DNA of 64,000 bases, taken from contig NC_088795.1 in the NCBI RefSeq assembly GCF_011386835.1, forward strand, positions 17,651,441-17,715,440, given 5' to 3'. The translations under genes and the position numbers were made by a program. The stretch is from Chrysemys picta bellii. Taxonomy: Eukaryota > Chordata > Testudines > Emydidae. A model generated the notes under the pieces. The model was not told the origin of the DNA, ran no database searches, and worked only from the letters and a program-made list of their open reading frames with translations. The number at the start of each line of letters is the position of its first letter. Positions within the stretch are counted from its first letter, which is position 1. Shown here one piece after another: positions 34,641 through 45,250 of the stretch.

Positions 34641-36338
34641 AAAAATAATCATAGTGGAGCAGCTAATCTGAACAATCATCCAAGGCAGACATGTATTGCT
34701 GTATGGACAGTCACATCCTATCACAGGCAACCAATCCTGTCCCTGCAGACTTGTTGAGCAAAGTCTGTAGTATCTTCTGTTCTTTTCTCTACTCCTCCCT
34801 AGAGCGACTCTTGTTGAGTACATTCTTTCAGCCAGTGACTCCCAGGTTGGTCAGCTGATCTGCACTGATGACAGCTGTCCTCTCCAAACCATTCATGTTT
34901 CTTTTGCATCACCATTGCAACTCAAGGTCAAAGGACATGGAAGCTTTGAAGCCAGTCTTGTTCTAATTGGGCACAGCAGGGGACTGACAGTGAGACTCTC
35001 CCCATTTTTATCTCTGCTCAGATTGTGACTCCATCCATTGTAGGGAGATATGGGGCTACTTGCCCAATAGTTCCTGCTGTAAGCACCTCAGTAAAAAGTG
35101 GGTGGGGGTGAGGGGTTGGCGGCAGGAGACTTGGCTCCACATCATCCTCCCTGTCACTTATTGTCCAGTATAGCTGTCTGGGTGGACAGATAGGAACAAG
35201 TGAGTCTGTAAAAGGAGAAAAGTGAAGACACTTCTTCCAGAGTCAGGGGATAGCAGGGGAGAAAATGTGATTGTGAGTCACAATTCCTTCTCTGCTCTGT
35301 TGCTGGTGTGGCACAGCGACGTGCTGCCCATTACTCAGGGGATATTGTAGTGTTACACTCGAGCCTTCGCTGTCAATCATGTGGTTATTATTGTGCACTC
35401 ATGTATTAGAGAGATCGTGCTTCTTTCGCCTCTGTTTCCCAAAGCATCCTTGCTCCTGCACAGCTCCTAACAGAAAGCGCTCTCTTACTGAATCAAAAGC
35501 TGTGCTATTTCTCAATGACTGTCGTATGTAAAAGTGGCGAGTTCCAGTCATTCATTTTCTGTCATGGTTAACTTATGAGCTGCTCTATTCTGAATAATCC
35601 TGCTTGACGTCCTATTTGCTTGTTTGATTTAAATGCTCAGGTACCTTTAGATTTTTGAAAAGCGCATAGTCTGTAGACAGCAGGTTGATAGGTCTCTGGC
35701 TTTTCAAGTCAGCCTTTCTGGTGTAGAAGAATAGTAATAGTATTATTACAAATTTGATGGATAAAATATGATTTGTCAGGCAGAATGAAATCAATCTTTT
35801 TTTGTTCATTTCCAGATAGACTTCCCCTTTATGCCCCTGTCTAATTCCCCTTTATGTTCCTCCGTGCAGATGAAGTTCCTAATATGCATTCCTTAAATGG
35901 CAACTTATTCTAACAACTTCGCCCTAAATCCATACATAGAAACTTAGCACTTCCCCATCTAGATCAGGCCACTTAGCCATCAAGCTGGGGTTCCTGCCTC
36001 CCAGAAGTGGGCAAGACCAGATGCTTTAAGGGCAGGCAGCCCCTTTCAGGAAAATGACCTGGCCAATTGTGCAATGCTGTGAATAAATTCCTTCCTGAGC
36101 CCTACTCCTCCTTATCTGCAGTTAAAACAAATGGGGTGGAATCTGGCCCCACTGGAGCCAATGGGATTTTTGCTATGGACTTCAGTGGGATCAGGATTTC
36201 CCACATGCTCTTTAAGTACTAAAGAGCAGGAAAGCAAAGCATTTAAGTTGCCTTTTGTCTAGTTGTGTGCTATGGAAAACTGAGCGAGAATGGGTTATAT
36301 AGACCCTGGGCTAGAATATCACAGGTCTGGAGTAGCTA
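34641..36338. other. Anonymous sequence, no gene seen
   Basis: No gene is supported. About 36130-36205 contains a fragment (GGAATCTGGCCCCACTGGAG...ACTTCAGTGGGATCAGGATT) of an old fold-back repeat. Confidence 0.4.
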
Positions 36339-36649
36339 CATTGTGCCACTAAGGGTATGTCTAGACAGCAAGCAGATCACGGCAGTGCGTCTCAGAGCCT
36401 GGGTTGGCACACTTGGGCTTGCAGGGTTCGCACCAGGGCACTAAAAATAGCTGTGTAGACATTCGGGCTCGGACGAAGCCCACCCCTCCAGGCTTCAAAT
36501 CCCAAGTTCCCGCCTGAGCCCTGAACATCTACACAGTTATTTTTACCACCAAAGCATGAGCCCCACATGGCGGAGTCTATTGACCCAGGCTCTGAGATCT
36601 GCAGCCCCAGGCTGCTGCTCCCTGCATAGAAGTACCCTAAGGCACAATG
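36339..36649. mobile_element. hAT-like MITE with inverted ends
   Basis: CATTGTGCC at the left followed by TAAGGGTATGTCTAGACAG is inverted in the right end CTGCATAGAAGTACCCTAAG followed by GCACAATG. The interior resembles the repeat split by the element at 14297-14933. No target duplication was found. Confidence 0.6.
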
Positions 36650-36744
36650 CAACCATAAAACAATTACCCTCTCAAAGGATTTCCATTGCCTCTATGAATG
36701 TTTGGGTAAACACCTTTGTTAGACCAGGCCCCCAAGTATTCTAA

Positions 36745-37005
36745 GATCTGTTCTACACAGCTCTTTCACTGCTTTAACTCTACTGGTTTAAAACATGCAT
36801 CGTTACAGTGGTACAGCCCCCTAGTGTGGATGTAGTTATACCAATATAGCTTCTTCCTGTAAGGGAATACGCTATAGGCACCTTTACGCCTATGTAGCAG
36901 TATGCACACTGGGGTTGTGCCTGTATAACTATTTTGGCAAAAAAAATATCACACCTCTCACTGAAATAATTATACAGGTACAAAATCTGCGAGTACATCA
37001 CTTTT
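36745..37005. repeat. Possible MITE
   Basis: Inverted motifs such as CTGTATAACTATTTTGGCAA and TTATACCAATATAGCTTC and repeated GTATAACT/AGTTATAC units suggest an old MITE. Ends are not defined. Confidence 0.35.
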
Positions 37006-39014
37006 CACACCCCAGATTCTTTCTGGAGAGGAAACTTGCAGTTTCTTTATTAAGTGGCATTAGCACAGATGTCATCTGGATGAAAACATCCAGGTTATTT
37101 TAAGTCAGAAAATGAGTCCAGTTCTTTATCACGGCATCACTTTGATGTTTTGAGTGCAGCGCCTCCAAATGTAAAAGGGATCTGATGAGACAGAATAGCC
37201 TTCACCTCTCCCTTCCCCTCCTTCATCCAAGGACCTCTGTTTTGCAGGGCATTCGTCCAGGATGCCAGGATAGCACTTAAGTTCAGGGCGGCTGCATGGC
37301 TGCCAAACCACTAGCTCCGTTTTGGAACCATCCTGAAATATTATAGGTGAAGTTACAAACAAGTTGCACACAGCTAATAAGCCTGCGACCTTTTATCATT
37401 TATGTTACATAAGCTATTCTCCCTAGTCCAGCCCTCACGGCTCCAGCAATATATCAAGCTACAGGGAAACAGGGAGTCCATCTTGGTAGTTTGTTTTTGT
37501 TACTAAAATAACTCAAATTTTTACAAGCTGTCCCTTTCCAGTAGGACATTCCCTTTAGGAAGAGAATTCACTGGATGTTCTGAGAAGAGGAAATGTTTAC
37601 TGTTAAACACCTTTCCTTTTTATCACAATGTAATTAGCAGCCACAGACCCAGATCTTTGTATCCAATACACATTTCCTGTTTTCTCTACTGTAGTTTCTT
37701 GCTCCCATCTTTACCTCACATTCCAAGGACAATCATCAGTGTAAAACTGGGTGGGGGCACTTCCTACTGAGAGCATAGGGGAGGGGAAGGAAAATGAAAC
37801 CAACAGCTGTAATAATACAAGCAAGCATGGCTGTCTTCTTGTGCATCATTATGTTAGCTGATCCAGCATGTACGCGGGAAGAACGTCCCAAGACTTTGGG
37901 CTGTACCACTGCTTGATTGACCCTGTGAATCATGAGAAACTTTGGCACAAACTCATCCAAGGCCAAATTCAGACCTGGTGTAAACAAATGCAATTCAACT
38001 GACTTTTGTGGGAGTTTTGCATCCATTTACTTCAGGGCTGAATTGCATCAATATTTTACAGCTATTTATTACATTCACTTATGGGTCAGCCAGATAGATC
38101 AAAGCCAAGCAGCAAATGAGGCACAACATACAGAGAGAGAAAGGTGATAACTGTGCATAAAAACTTTTCTGCCTGATTTTCCATGTGTATGTTTACACGG
38201 CCTACTCTGTGTTTTCTAATCTCTTGCACACTGCCTGAAATGCAGGTGCCAGGTGAAAAGCATAAATAAATAGATTAGATAGTCTCATGTACATTTGAAG
38301 TTTGGCCTATTTGATGCCAATATCTTTCCTAGCCGGTCTGCAGGAGATGGGAGCATGACCTTTGACTTCCAGTCCTTAGATAGACACAGCCAATGTCAAC
38401 AGAATTGGGACAGTGATGGATTCATGCGAAGGCATCATTAACCCAAATTTTTCAGATGGATGTGACACACATGCAGGTTGATGCACAATTTCAAAAGCTG
38501 TCACTCTCCTGTGCTGGTCCTCTCCCCACCCCGCAGGGTATGCTGGTCTTTGTTTCCCCATCACTATGACCCCTCTCGATCCCCCTTCCCCTTTGCTCTC
38601 CATTCTCACCCTTCCCCCAGGACTCTGCCCCCAAACTTTCCATCCCACTTTTCTCCTCACTTACTTCTCCATCTCCCCTTCCTTTCTGCAACTCCCTGTG
38701 TTCTTTCTTCCTTCCTCACTGGTGCCTCCATGTGAACATCCCTACACGTCTTCCATTCTCATATTCAGCCCTCTTATCCTCTTACTCTGCATCTGTCCCT
38801 TTTCCCTCCTCAGTTTTCTAACCCATTCCTCCTTTTTCCAAACAGTAAAATGGGCAAGAAGGGTAAAAAATCACTTTTACCAGTGCACTTTAGCTCATTG
38901 TCATAAGCAAAAACCAGGTGTTGCCAACATAAAGCCAAGTGCCAGATTTTCAACATTCAGCAGTTCTCATATAGAAACCTAAATAAGTGATAAGTGGTTT
39001 TCATCTGTTAAGAG
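37006..39014. other. Anonymous sequence, no gene seen
   Basis: A pyrimidine-rich stretch lies at 38560-38850. The 138-codon frame there is low-complexity Ser/Pro/Leu and not convincing. No repeat ends were found. Confidence 0.4.
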
Positions 39015-39187
39015 TGATGGTGAATGCAAGTTAAGGTGAATAAGTGGAACTTTATTAAATCCTGTGCATTGTTCTGTCCAGGTAGCTGAGTTGCTTCCAG
39101 ACTAACTGCCCACATTCCCTGTTTCCCTCATGTCTTGTCCGTAACAGCCCCCACAGGGAACATGGGCCCTCTGATTCCAGTTCAACA
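39015..39187 (-). repeat. 3' LTR of the Gypsy element
   Basis: It aligns with 46312-46470 along its whole length, sharing GAATGCA.GTTAAG, TGCATTG.TCTGTCC and GGGAACATGGGCCCTCTGA. On the minus strand it runs TG...CA and includes an AATAAA poly(A) signal in TTTAATAAAG. Divergence from the 5' LTR is considerable, so the insertion is old. Confidence 0.85.
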
Positions 39188-39635
39188 GGTGACCACACCG
39201 GGACAGACCTACCTCTGTCTCCCTGTCACCTGTCTGTAAGTCTAGCAAACAATCTCTCTCTGGAGTCGTCTCCCTCCCAGTGGGGTTGGCATCCGAATGG
39301 TTCTCTCTCTCTCCATTCTGTGGTGAGCTCTGTAGCTCTACAGAAGACAGGTGTTATGTCTTCTGACTCATAAGTGTCTCCTGTTCCTTCAGATCACTTG
39401 TCCCTCTTGCACAGTCATCTCGTATGACATTTCACCCTTCACAACTCCTTTAGTTCATGCCTTCTGGTGTCTCTCTAATGGTTGGATCCTCACAGGAATG
39501 CCTGTCTCCAGGGCCAGTAGGTCCTTAGCTGACCTGTCCTACTCTAGTGCCTGCTTTCTCTGAATATTGGCCATCTCCTCTCAGTGGTATCTCCATCTTT
39601 TTGGCTGCAAGAGGTCTCCCCTCATTGGTAGTGGG

Positions 39636-40398
39636 CAGGGCCGGTACTACCATTAAGGCGAACTAGGCGGTTGCCTAGGGCGCCAAGATTTGGGGACGCC
39701 AAAAAGCGGTGCCCCCAATTTCCCCCCTGTGGCAGCACCCACTCCGCCTCCTCCGCAGCACGCCGCCCCGCTCTGCTTCTCTCCCTCCCAGGCTTGCTGC
39801 GCCAAACAGCTGATTGGCACCGCAAGCCTGGGAGGCGGGAGAAGTGGAGCAGCAACGGTGTGCTCGGGGAGGGGGCATAGCAGAGGTGAGCTGGGGTGGG
39901 GAGCTGCCGCACGGCTCCCCGGGCCAGGGGGTTAGGGAGCTGCCGTGGGGGGGGGGGGGAAGAGAGAGGGTTGCCTCAGGGCGGCGGGGAGCTGCCCCAG
40001 GGCTCCCCACCCCAGCTCACCTCTGCTACGCCCCCTCCCCGAGCACGCCGTCACTGCTCCACTTCTCCCGCCTCCCAAGCTTGCGGCGCCAATCAGCTGT
40101 TTGGTGCAGCAAGCCTGGGAGGGAGAGAAGCAGAGCGGGGCGGCGTGCTTGGGGAGGGGGCGTAGCAGAGGTGAGCTGGGGCGGGGAGCTGCCACACGGC
40201 TCCCCGGGTGGGGGAGAGGGGAGCTGCCGTGGGGGGGGGGGGTGTGCCTCAGGGCAGAGAGGGGGAGCTGCCGCGAGGGGGGAGGGGTGCCTCAGGGCGG
40301 GGGGGGGGGGGGCGGGGAGCTGCCACAGGGCTGGCGGGGGGGGGGGGCACAAGGTGGAAGTTTCGCCTAGGGCGCGAAACTTCCTTGCACCGGCCCTG
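39636..40398. mobile_element. hAT element (763 bp) inserted in the Gypsy element
   Basis: The ends CAGGGCCGGT and ACCGGCCCTG are inverted repeats. The 8-bp duplication GTAGTGGG is perfect at 39628-39635 and 40399-40406. The interior is GC-rich, with long G runs and a large imperfect fold-back: CAGCTCACCTCTGCTAC near 40013 faces GTAGCAGAGGTGAGCTG near 40161. The 256-codon frame here is a by-product of this composition, not a transposase. Confidence 0.92.
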
Positions 40399-40406
40399 GT
40401 AGTGGG

Positions 40407-40528
40407 GTTGTGGTTCTGTGTCCCATCAGTGCCTTTGCTGAGCTATTCTGGCATCCCTTTGGTGGGTTATTCCTGTGCACCAAAAATGCTAGCATGGAAT
40501 CTGAACCAAAGGAAACAGCCGGGTATAA
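40407..40528 (-). pseudogene. Gypsy integrase C-terminal segment
   Basis: Read on the minus strand this segment gives SDSMLAFLVHRNNPPKGCQN followed by SSAKALMGHRT. It resembles the part of Gypsy integrase just after the catalytic core (LALLxWRNTP...SPAQxLMxRRxR wording, known from the family). It continues the integrase that is cut at 42879 by the Penelope-like element. Confidence 0.8.
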
Positions 40529-40898
40529 AGAAGAACAGGAGTACTTGTGGCACCTTAGAGACTAACAAATTTATTAGAGCATAAGCTTTCGTGGACTACA
40601 GCCCACTTCTTCGGATGCATATAGAATGGAACATATATTGAGGAGATATATATACACACATACAGAGAGCATAAACAGGTGGGAGTTGTCTTACCAACTC
40701 TGAGAGGCCAATTAATTAAGAGAAAAAAAACTTTTGAAGTGATAATCAAGCTAGCCGAGTACAGACAGTTTGATAATAAGTGTGAGAGTACTTACAAGGG
40801 GAGATAGAGTCAATGTTTGTAATGGCTCAGCCATTCCCAGTCCTTATTCAAACCGGAGTTGATTGTGTCTAGTTTGCATATCAATTCTAGCTCACCAG
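40527..40898 (-). repeat. Left inverted arm of the Penelope-like element
   Basis: It is the reverse complement of 42472-42842. It includes the last codons of the PLE gene, the 3' untranslated region and the hammerhead-like segment, all in inverted orientation. Confidence 0.93.
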
Positions 40899-42560
40899 TC
40901 TCTACACCATCTGCTAAAAAAACTCCCTGACAAAGCACAGGAACAAATCCGTACAGACACATGCCTAGAACCCCGACCAGGGGTATTCTATTTGCTACCC
41001 AAGATCCATAAACCTGGATATCCTGGACGCCCCATCATCTCAGGCATTGGCACCCTAACATCAGGCTTGTCTGGTTATGTAGACTCTGTCCTCAGACCCT
41101 ACGCTACCAGCACTCCCAGCTATCTTCGAGATACCACTGACTTCCTGAGGAAACTACAATCCATCGGTGATCTTCCAGAAAACACCATCCTGGCCACTAT
41201 GGACATAGAAGCCCTCTACACCAATATTCCACACAAAGATGGACTACAAGCTATCAGGAACAGTATCCCTGATAATGTCACAGCTAACCTGGTGGCTGAA
41301 CTTTGTGATTTTGTCCTCACCCACAACTATTTCACATTTGGGGACAATATATACCTTCAAGTCAGCGGCACTGCTATGGGTACCCGCTTGGCCCCACAAT
41401 ATGCCAACATTTTTATGGCTGACTTAGAACAACGCTTCCTTAGCTCTCGTTCCCTAACGCCCCTACTCTACTTGCGCTACATTGATGACATCTTCATCAT
41501 CTGGACCCATGGAAAAGAAGCCCTTGAGGAATTTCACCATGATTTCAATAATTTCCATCCCACCATCAACCTCAGCCTAGATCAATCCACACAAGCGGTC
41601 CATTTCCTGGACACTACTGTGCTAATAAGCGATGGTCACATCAATACCACCCTATACCGGAAACCTACTGACCGCTACACTTACCTACATGCCTCCAGCT
41701 TCCATCCAGGACACACCACACGATCCATTGTCTACAGCCAAGCTCTAAGATATAACCGCATTTGCTCCAATCCCTCGGATAGAGACAAGCACCTACAAGA
41801 TCTCTATCAAGCATTCTTAAAACTACAATACCCACCTGCTGAAGTGAAAAAACAGATTGACAGAGCCAGACGAGTACCCAGAAGTCACCTCCTACAAGAC
41901 AGGCCCAACAAAGAAAATAACAGAACACCACTAGCTGTCACCTTCAGCCCCCAACTAAAACCTCTCCAGCGCATCATCAGAGATCTACAACCTATCCTGA
42001 AAGATGATCCTTTACTCTCACAGATCTTGGGAGACAGACCTGTCCTCGCTTACAGACAACCCCCCAACCTAAAGCAAATACTCACCAGCAACCACACATC
42101 ACTGAACAAAACCACTAACCCAGGAACCTATCCTTGTAACAAACCCCGATGCCAACTCTGTCCACATATCTATTCAAGTGACATCATCATAGGACCTAAT
42201 CACATCAGCCATACCATCAGGGGCTCGTTCACCTGCACATCTACCAATGTGATATATGCCATCATGTGCCAGCAATGCCCCTCTGCCATGTACATTGGCC
42301 AAACCGGACAGTCTCTACGCAAAAGAATTAATGGACACAAATCTGACATCAGGAATCAAAATACTCAAAAACCAGTGGGAGAACACTTTAACCTGTCTGG
42401 TCATTCAGTGACAGACCTGCGGGTGGCTATATTACAACAGAAAAACTTCAAAAACAGACTCCAAAGAGATACTGGTGAGCTAGAATTGATATGCAAACTA
42501 GACACAATCAACTCCGGTTTGAATAAGGACTGGGAATGGCTGAGCCATTACAAACATTGA
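40863..42560 (+). CDS. Penelope-like reverse transcriptase/GIY-YIG endonuclease, N-terminally truncated
   Basis: The frame is open for 565 codons. Its first dozen codons come from the inverted arm and its TTG start is only nominal. Homology begins near SLHHLLKKLPDK and then PGVFYLLPKIHKPG, so the N-terminal domain and first reverse transcriptase motifs are missing. Present are the first catalytic aspartate in ATMDIEALYTNIP (D114), the GTAMGTRLAPQ motif (about 169) and YIDD (206-209). A cysteine cluster C425, C430, C433, then C458, C469 and C472, typical of the PLE linker, follows. The endonuclease has VIYAI (463-467), YIG (477-479), LRKRINGHK and the catalytic glutamate in GEHFN (E507). The protein would nick target DNA and prime reverse transcription there. 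No stops interrupt it, but the truncation makes activity unlikely. Confidence 0.93.
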   Translation: MCLVCISILAHQSLHHLLKKLPDKAQEQIRTDTCLEPRPGVFYLLPKIHKPGYPGRPIISGIGTLTSGLSGYVDSVLRPYATSTPSYLRDTTDFLRKLQSIGDLPENTILATMDIEALYTNIPHKDGLQAIRNSIPDNVTANLVAELCDFVLTHNYFTFGDNIYLQVSGTAMGTRLAPQYANIFMADLEQRFLSSRSLTPLLYLRYIDDIFIIWTHGKEALEEFHHDFNNFHPTINLSLDQSTQAVHFLDTTVLISDGHINTTLYRKPTDRYTYLHASSFHPGHTTRSIVYSQALRYNRICSNPSDRDKHLQDLYQAFLKLQYPPAEVKKQIDRARRVPRSHLLQDRPNKENNRTPLAVTFSPQLKPLQRIIRDLQPILKDDPLLSQILGDRPVLAYRQPPNLKQILTSNHTSLNKTTNPGTYPCNKPRCQLCPHIYSSDIIIGPNHISHTIRGSFTCTSTNVIYAIMCQQCPSAMYIGQTGQSLRKRINGHKSDIRNQNTQKPVGEHFNLSGHSVTDLRVAILQQKNFKNRLQRDTGELELICKLDTINSGLNKDWEWLSHYKH

Positions 42561-42878
42561 CTCTATCTCCCCTTGTAAGTACTCTCACACTTATTATCAA
42601 ACTGTCTGTACTCGGCTAGCTTGATTATCACTTCAAAAGTTTTTTTTCTCTTAATTAATTGGCCTCTCAGAGTTGGTAAGACAACTCCCACCTGTTTATG
42701 CTCTCTGTATGTGTGTATATATATCTCCTCAATATATGTTCCATTCTATATGCATCCGAAGAAGTGGGCTGTAGTCCACGAAAGCTTATGCTCTAATAAA
42801 TTTGTTAGTCTCTAAGGTGCCACAAGTACTCCTGTTCTTCTTTTTGCGGATACAGACTAACACGGCTGTTACTCTGAA
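42472..42878 (+). repeat. Right arm and true 3' end of the Penelope-like element
   Basis: The first part encodes the last 30 residues of the protein. The untranslated region contains TGTATGTGTGTATATATAT and the fragment that recurs alone at 33678-33808 and folded at 19238-19424. The last 36 bp (42843-42878) are absent from the left arm. Confidence 0.92.
42756..42793 (+). ncRNA. Hammerhead-ribozyme-like core in PLE 3' region
   Basis: CCGAAGA (42756-42762) occupies the place of the CUGANGA box. GTGG (42764-42767) pairs with CCAC (42776-42779) as helix II. GAAA follows at 42780-42783. Then A-G-C (42783-42785) can pair with G-C-U (42790-42792) around a UUAU loop, placing the cleavage position at C42793. 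Hammerheads are known in PLE terminal repeats. The second base of the first box is C instead of the conserved U, which would be expected to cripple catalysis. The outer helix is weak, so this may be a remnant. Confidence 0.5.
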
Positions 42879-42889
42879 GCCGGGTATAA

Positions 42890-43390
42890 CAGTCTCTTAG
42901 TTGTTTTCACAGCTGAGTCCACCTTAACATTACTCTTTGGCCGTGATGGGGAGAAGGTGTGGTGGTCAAGCTCCCATGTGTGTGCCTGAATTCTTCCATG
43001 GAAAATTAGCATCCATTGTCAGTGAATATAGTGTCCAGAATGCCGTATCTCACAAGTGGGGTTTCAGTTTGCCAATCACTGACTTGCTTCTTGTATCAGG
43101 TAGGGCATCAACCTCCCAGAAATCAGAATAGTAGTCCATAGTAATCAAATGCTTTCCATTAAGGTAAATAAGTCCACTCCCATCTTTTGCCATAGTTGGG
43201 CAGGCAGCTCATGTGGTAAGTCTCTTTCCGCTGGCAGTTATCACATGATTGACGGGTGTCACACCCTTTTATCAAGGAGTGGAGTTGTGTATTAATTCCC
43301 AGCCAGTATACACACTACTGAGCCCATCTCAGACAGCTGTCAATGCCCAGGTGTGAGGCATGTATTTTTTTTTGCATGACACCCCTATGT
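42890..43390 (-). pseudogene. Gypsy integrase N-terminal and core part
   Basis: The minus strand reads HLGIDSCLRWA, then CDTRQSCDNCQRKE, fitting the HHCC zinc-binding domain. NYGKRWEWTYL and KAFDYYGLLF then correspond to the first catalytic aspartate region and the segment after it. Stops and frame changes occur. The integrase is continued at 40407-40528, beyond the Penelope-like insertion. Confidence 0.78.
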
Positions 43391-43699
43391 AATGCGGTGG
43401 GGACAACAGCTTTCTGTCCTCAACATATGATTCCATCTTTTCAAATTAAAATGAGCTGAGTGTGTTTCTGTTCCTATCCGTACTTGTTTTTTGTCTTCTG
43501 GCACCCTGCTGGTATCAGTCTCTTCTCTGCCTGTAACTGGATGTCCCTTTCCATAGCCTCTTCTGTTCCCTGAACTTCACTGTTGAAATTGGGATAGAGT
43601 ACAGCATATTAATGGAGTCAATGCCCTGACACCCTTTCCCCAATTTGCTGATGCTGGGTATGTATATTCCCTGCTCAGGGTGTCAGCTAACACCAGTCA

Positions 43700-44000
43700 T
43701 CGTCCTGGACAATATCTGATTGCTACCTGGTAGCTCTGGGGGCAGATGAACATGTGTTGTAATCTCTTTGGAGCACTACAAAACAGCTTTGAATTAGATC
43801 TCTAGGGGTTTGTGGACTGATTGCACTATTACTGGGTGGCCATGAGTGTACGATAGAATCGCTCCACTCTAAAAACTTCTTCTATTTGGGTGTACCCCTG
43901 CTCAGTCTCTGACAGGGCTCTGCTGGCATAAGCAACCAGCTACTTCTGTGAATTAAACTACACCCAATCCTTTCTCCAGTGCATCACAGTGGAGTGTCAG
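43700..44000 (-). pseudogene. Gypsy RNase H remnant
   Basis: CDALEKGLGVV (about 43990), then segments that in shifting frames correspond to 'YASRALxxTE' and 'HPVIVQSVHKPLE', follow the order of Gypsy RNase H. Several stops are present. Confidence 0.65.
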
Positions 44001-44049
44001 TGGCTTACCTGGCTGATAGTACTTCAGCACAGGTGCATCCATTATCATT

Positions 44050-44860
44050 TGTTTCAGGGTATCAAATGCTTCCTGTTGGGGGCCTGCCCAGTCCACTCAG
44101 CTTCCTGCCCGGTGAGCGGATGTATGGGGTACACTACTGCAGCCAGGTGTGGACAGAACTTGGGAATAAATTTCTATGAAGCGCTGTATCCCTTTCACAT
44201 CCACTGGGAGCTGGCATCTCTCTGATTGCCTTCATCTTGTTGGGATCTACTTTCGGTCCCTCTGCTGTATGCAGATGCCCAGCCTATGTCACCGCATACG
44301 ATTTGGGTCACAGTTTTTCTGGGTTACGTTTTATGTTCTTGTCCCTGCATCACTGCCTTATATAGTTTTCTGTCATGGGCTCATTCAGCTTCTGTATCAT
44401 TGCTTTCTTCACCTACAATGAGGAGATCACCTGCAATTATTTTTACTCCAGGCAGTCCTTCCAACACTTGGATGAGTTTTCTCCAACACCTCTGGTGTTG
44501 CTATGGCTGTCAGCATGCTGGGCAATTTTAATTTTTGGGCTAATGTGCCCAAACCTGTTCCTCACATCACAGACCTCACAAAGACTCTGACTTTGGAAAG
44601 TTCTGGCAGGATGGCATCATTTGTGGATGGTGGCATCTTGTCAATGTTCAGTTCAATGGCTTTGAGTCTATACAGATGTGTAATTTGCCTAATGATTTCT
44701 TTACCACCAGCAGGCTGCTTACCCCAGGTTGTACTGGTCTCTACAGGTGCTATGATACCCCTGCTCTGCAGTCTTTCTAGCTCTTTGGATGCTGGATTAC
44801 ATAGTGCCATTGGAATTTCCTTCTGTGGTAAGCACACAGGTTCTACCGTGGGGTCTACTT
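44050..44860 (-). pseudogene. Gypsy reverse transcriptase remnant
   Basis: The entry segment LPQKEIPMALCNPASKELER and RGIIAPVETS (44837-44740) is well preserved. The active-site region reads IIAGDLLIVGE (about 44436-44404), where the family has a double aspartate. The connection region (QQDEGNQRDA in shifted frame, then the RFI-like and HLAAVVYPIHPLT wording) follows to about 44100. The missing aspartate and the frame breaks show that it is inactive. Confidence 0.85.
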
Positions 44861-44879
44861 CCAGGTGCAGGTTTCCTTC

Positions 44880-45250
44880 ACGACATCAGTCACCTTTGAA
44901 AACATCCCCATAGGCCTTTAAAATGGTCTCCAGTGTCCATAGGACTCCCCCTTTTACTTCTTGCACTGCAGCTATAACATTCTGACACTGCACCCTGATC
45001 AGATCCATGGCTTGTATGGCTGAATTATCCACGAGGAGTTCATGGTGTTTACCATCCATGACCACAAACTTCAATTGGGACCATCTGTTATTTTTTGATT
45101 TAGTTACTATGAGGTCACATTTTCCTGTGTGCTGCGTTATATTCTCATTGTACATGATTAGATTGCACCTCTCTTTGTAATGGGGGTATTAGAGTCCAAA
45201 TCACCCCAAGGAATCACACTGCAGGAGACCCCGCTATCCATCTGAAATCA
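44880..45250 (-). pseudogene. Gypsy aspartic protease and protease-RT linker
   Basis: MDSGVSCSVIPWGDLDS (45241-45191) holds the DSG catalytic triad of retroviral-type proteases. The frame 45155-44886 continues with GKCDLIV, WSQLKFVV and AYGDVFKGD, matching the linker before Gypsy reverse transcriptase. Confidence 0.82.

Larger units (their letters stand above)
40529..42878 (+). mobile_element. Penelope-like element (2350 bp) with identical inverted arms
   Basis: An 11-bp target duplication, GCCGGGTATAA, lies at 40518-40528 and 42879-42889. The left arm (about 40527-40898) and the right arm (42472-42842) are inverted copies of about 370 bp. I compared them by eye and found no difference. The right arm continues 36 bp further to the true 3' end (CGGATACAGACTAACACGGC...). 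The left arm is therefore an inverted copy of the 3' end joined to a 5'-truncated reverse transcriptase at about 40899. PLEs are known to carry inverted or partly duplicated ends made during target-primed copying. It inserted in the opposite orientation to its Gypsy host. Confidence 0.95.

Noticed and set aside
39814..40584. A 256-codon plus-strand open frame
   Set aside because: It is contained mostly in a 763-bp hAT element with G-rich fold-backs and continues into the PLE arm. It has no transposase motifs.
40555..42815. Two identical 64-codon frames (40555-40749 minus, 42621-42815 plus) as a duplicated small gene
   Set aside because: They are the same untranslated segment of the PLE seen in the two inverted arms, not a gene pair.
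33678..42878. A CRISPR-like or satellite array from repeated PLE tails
   Set aside because: The repeated segments are dispersed, few, truncated and in both orientations. There is no regular spacing.
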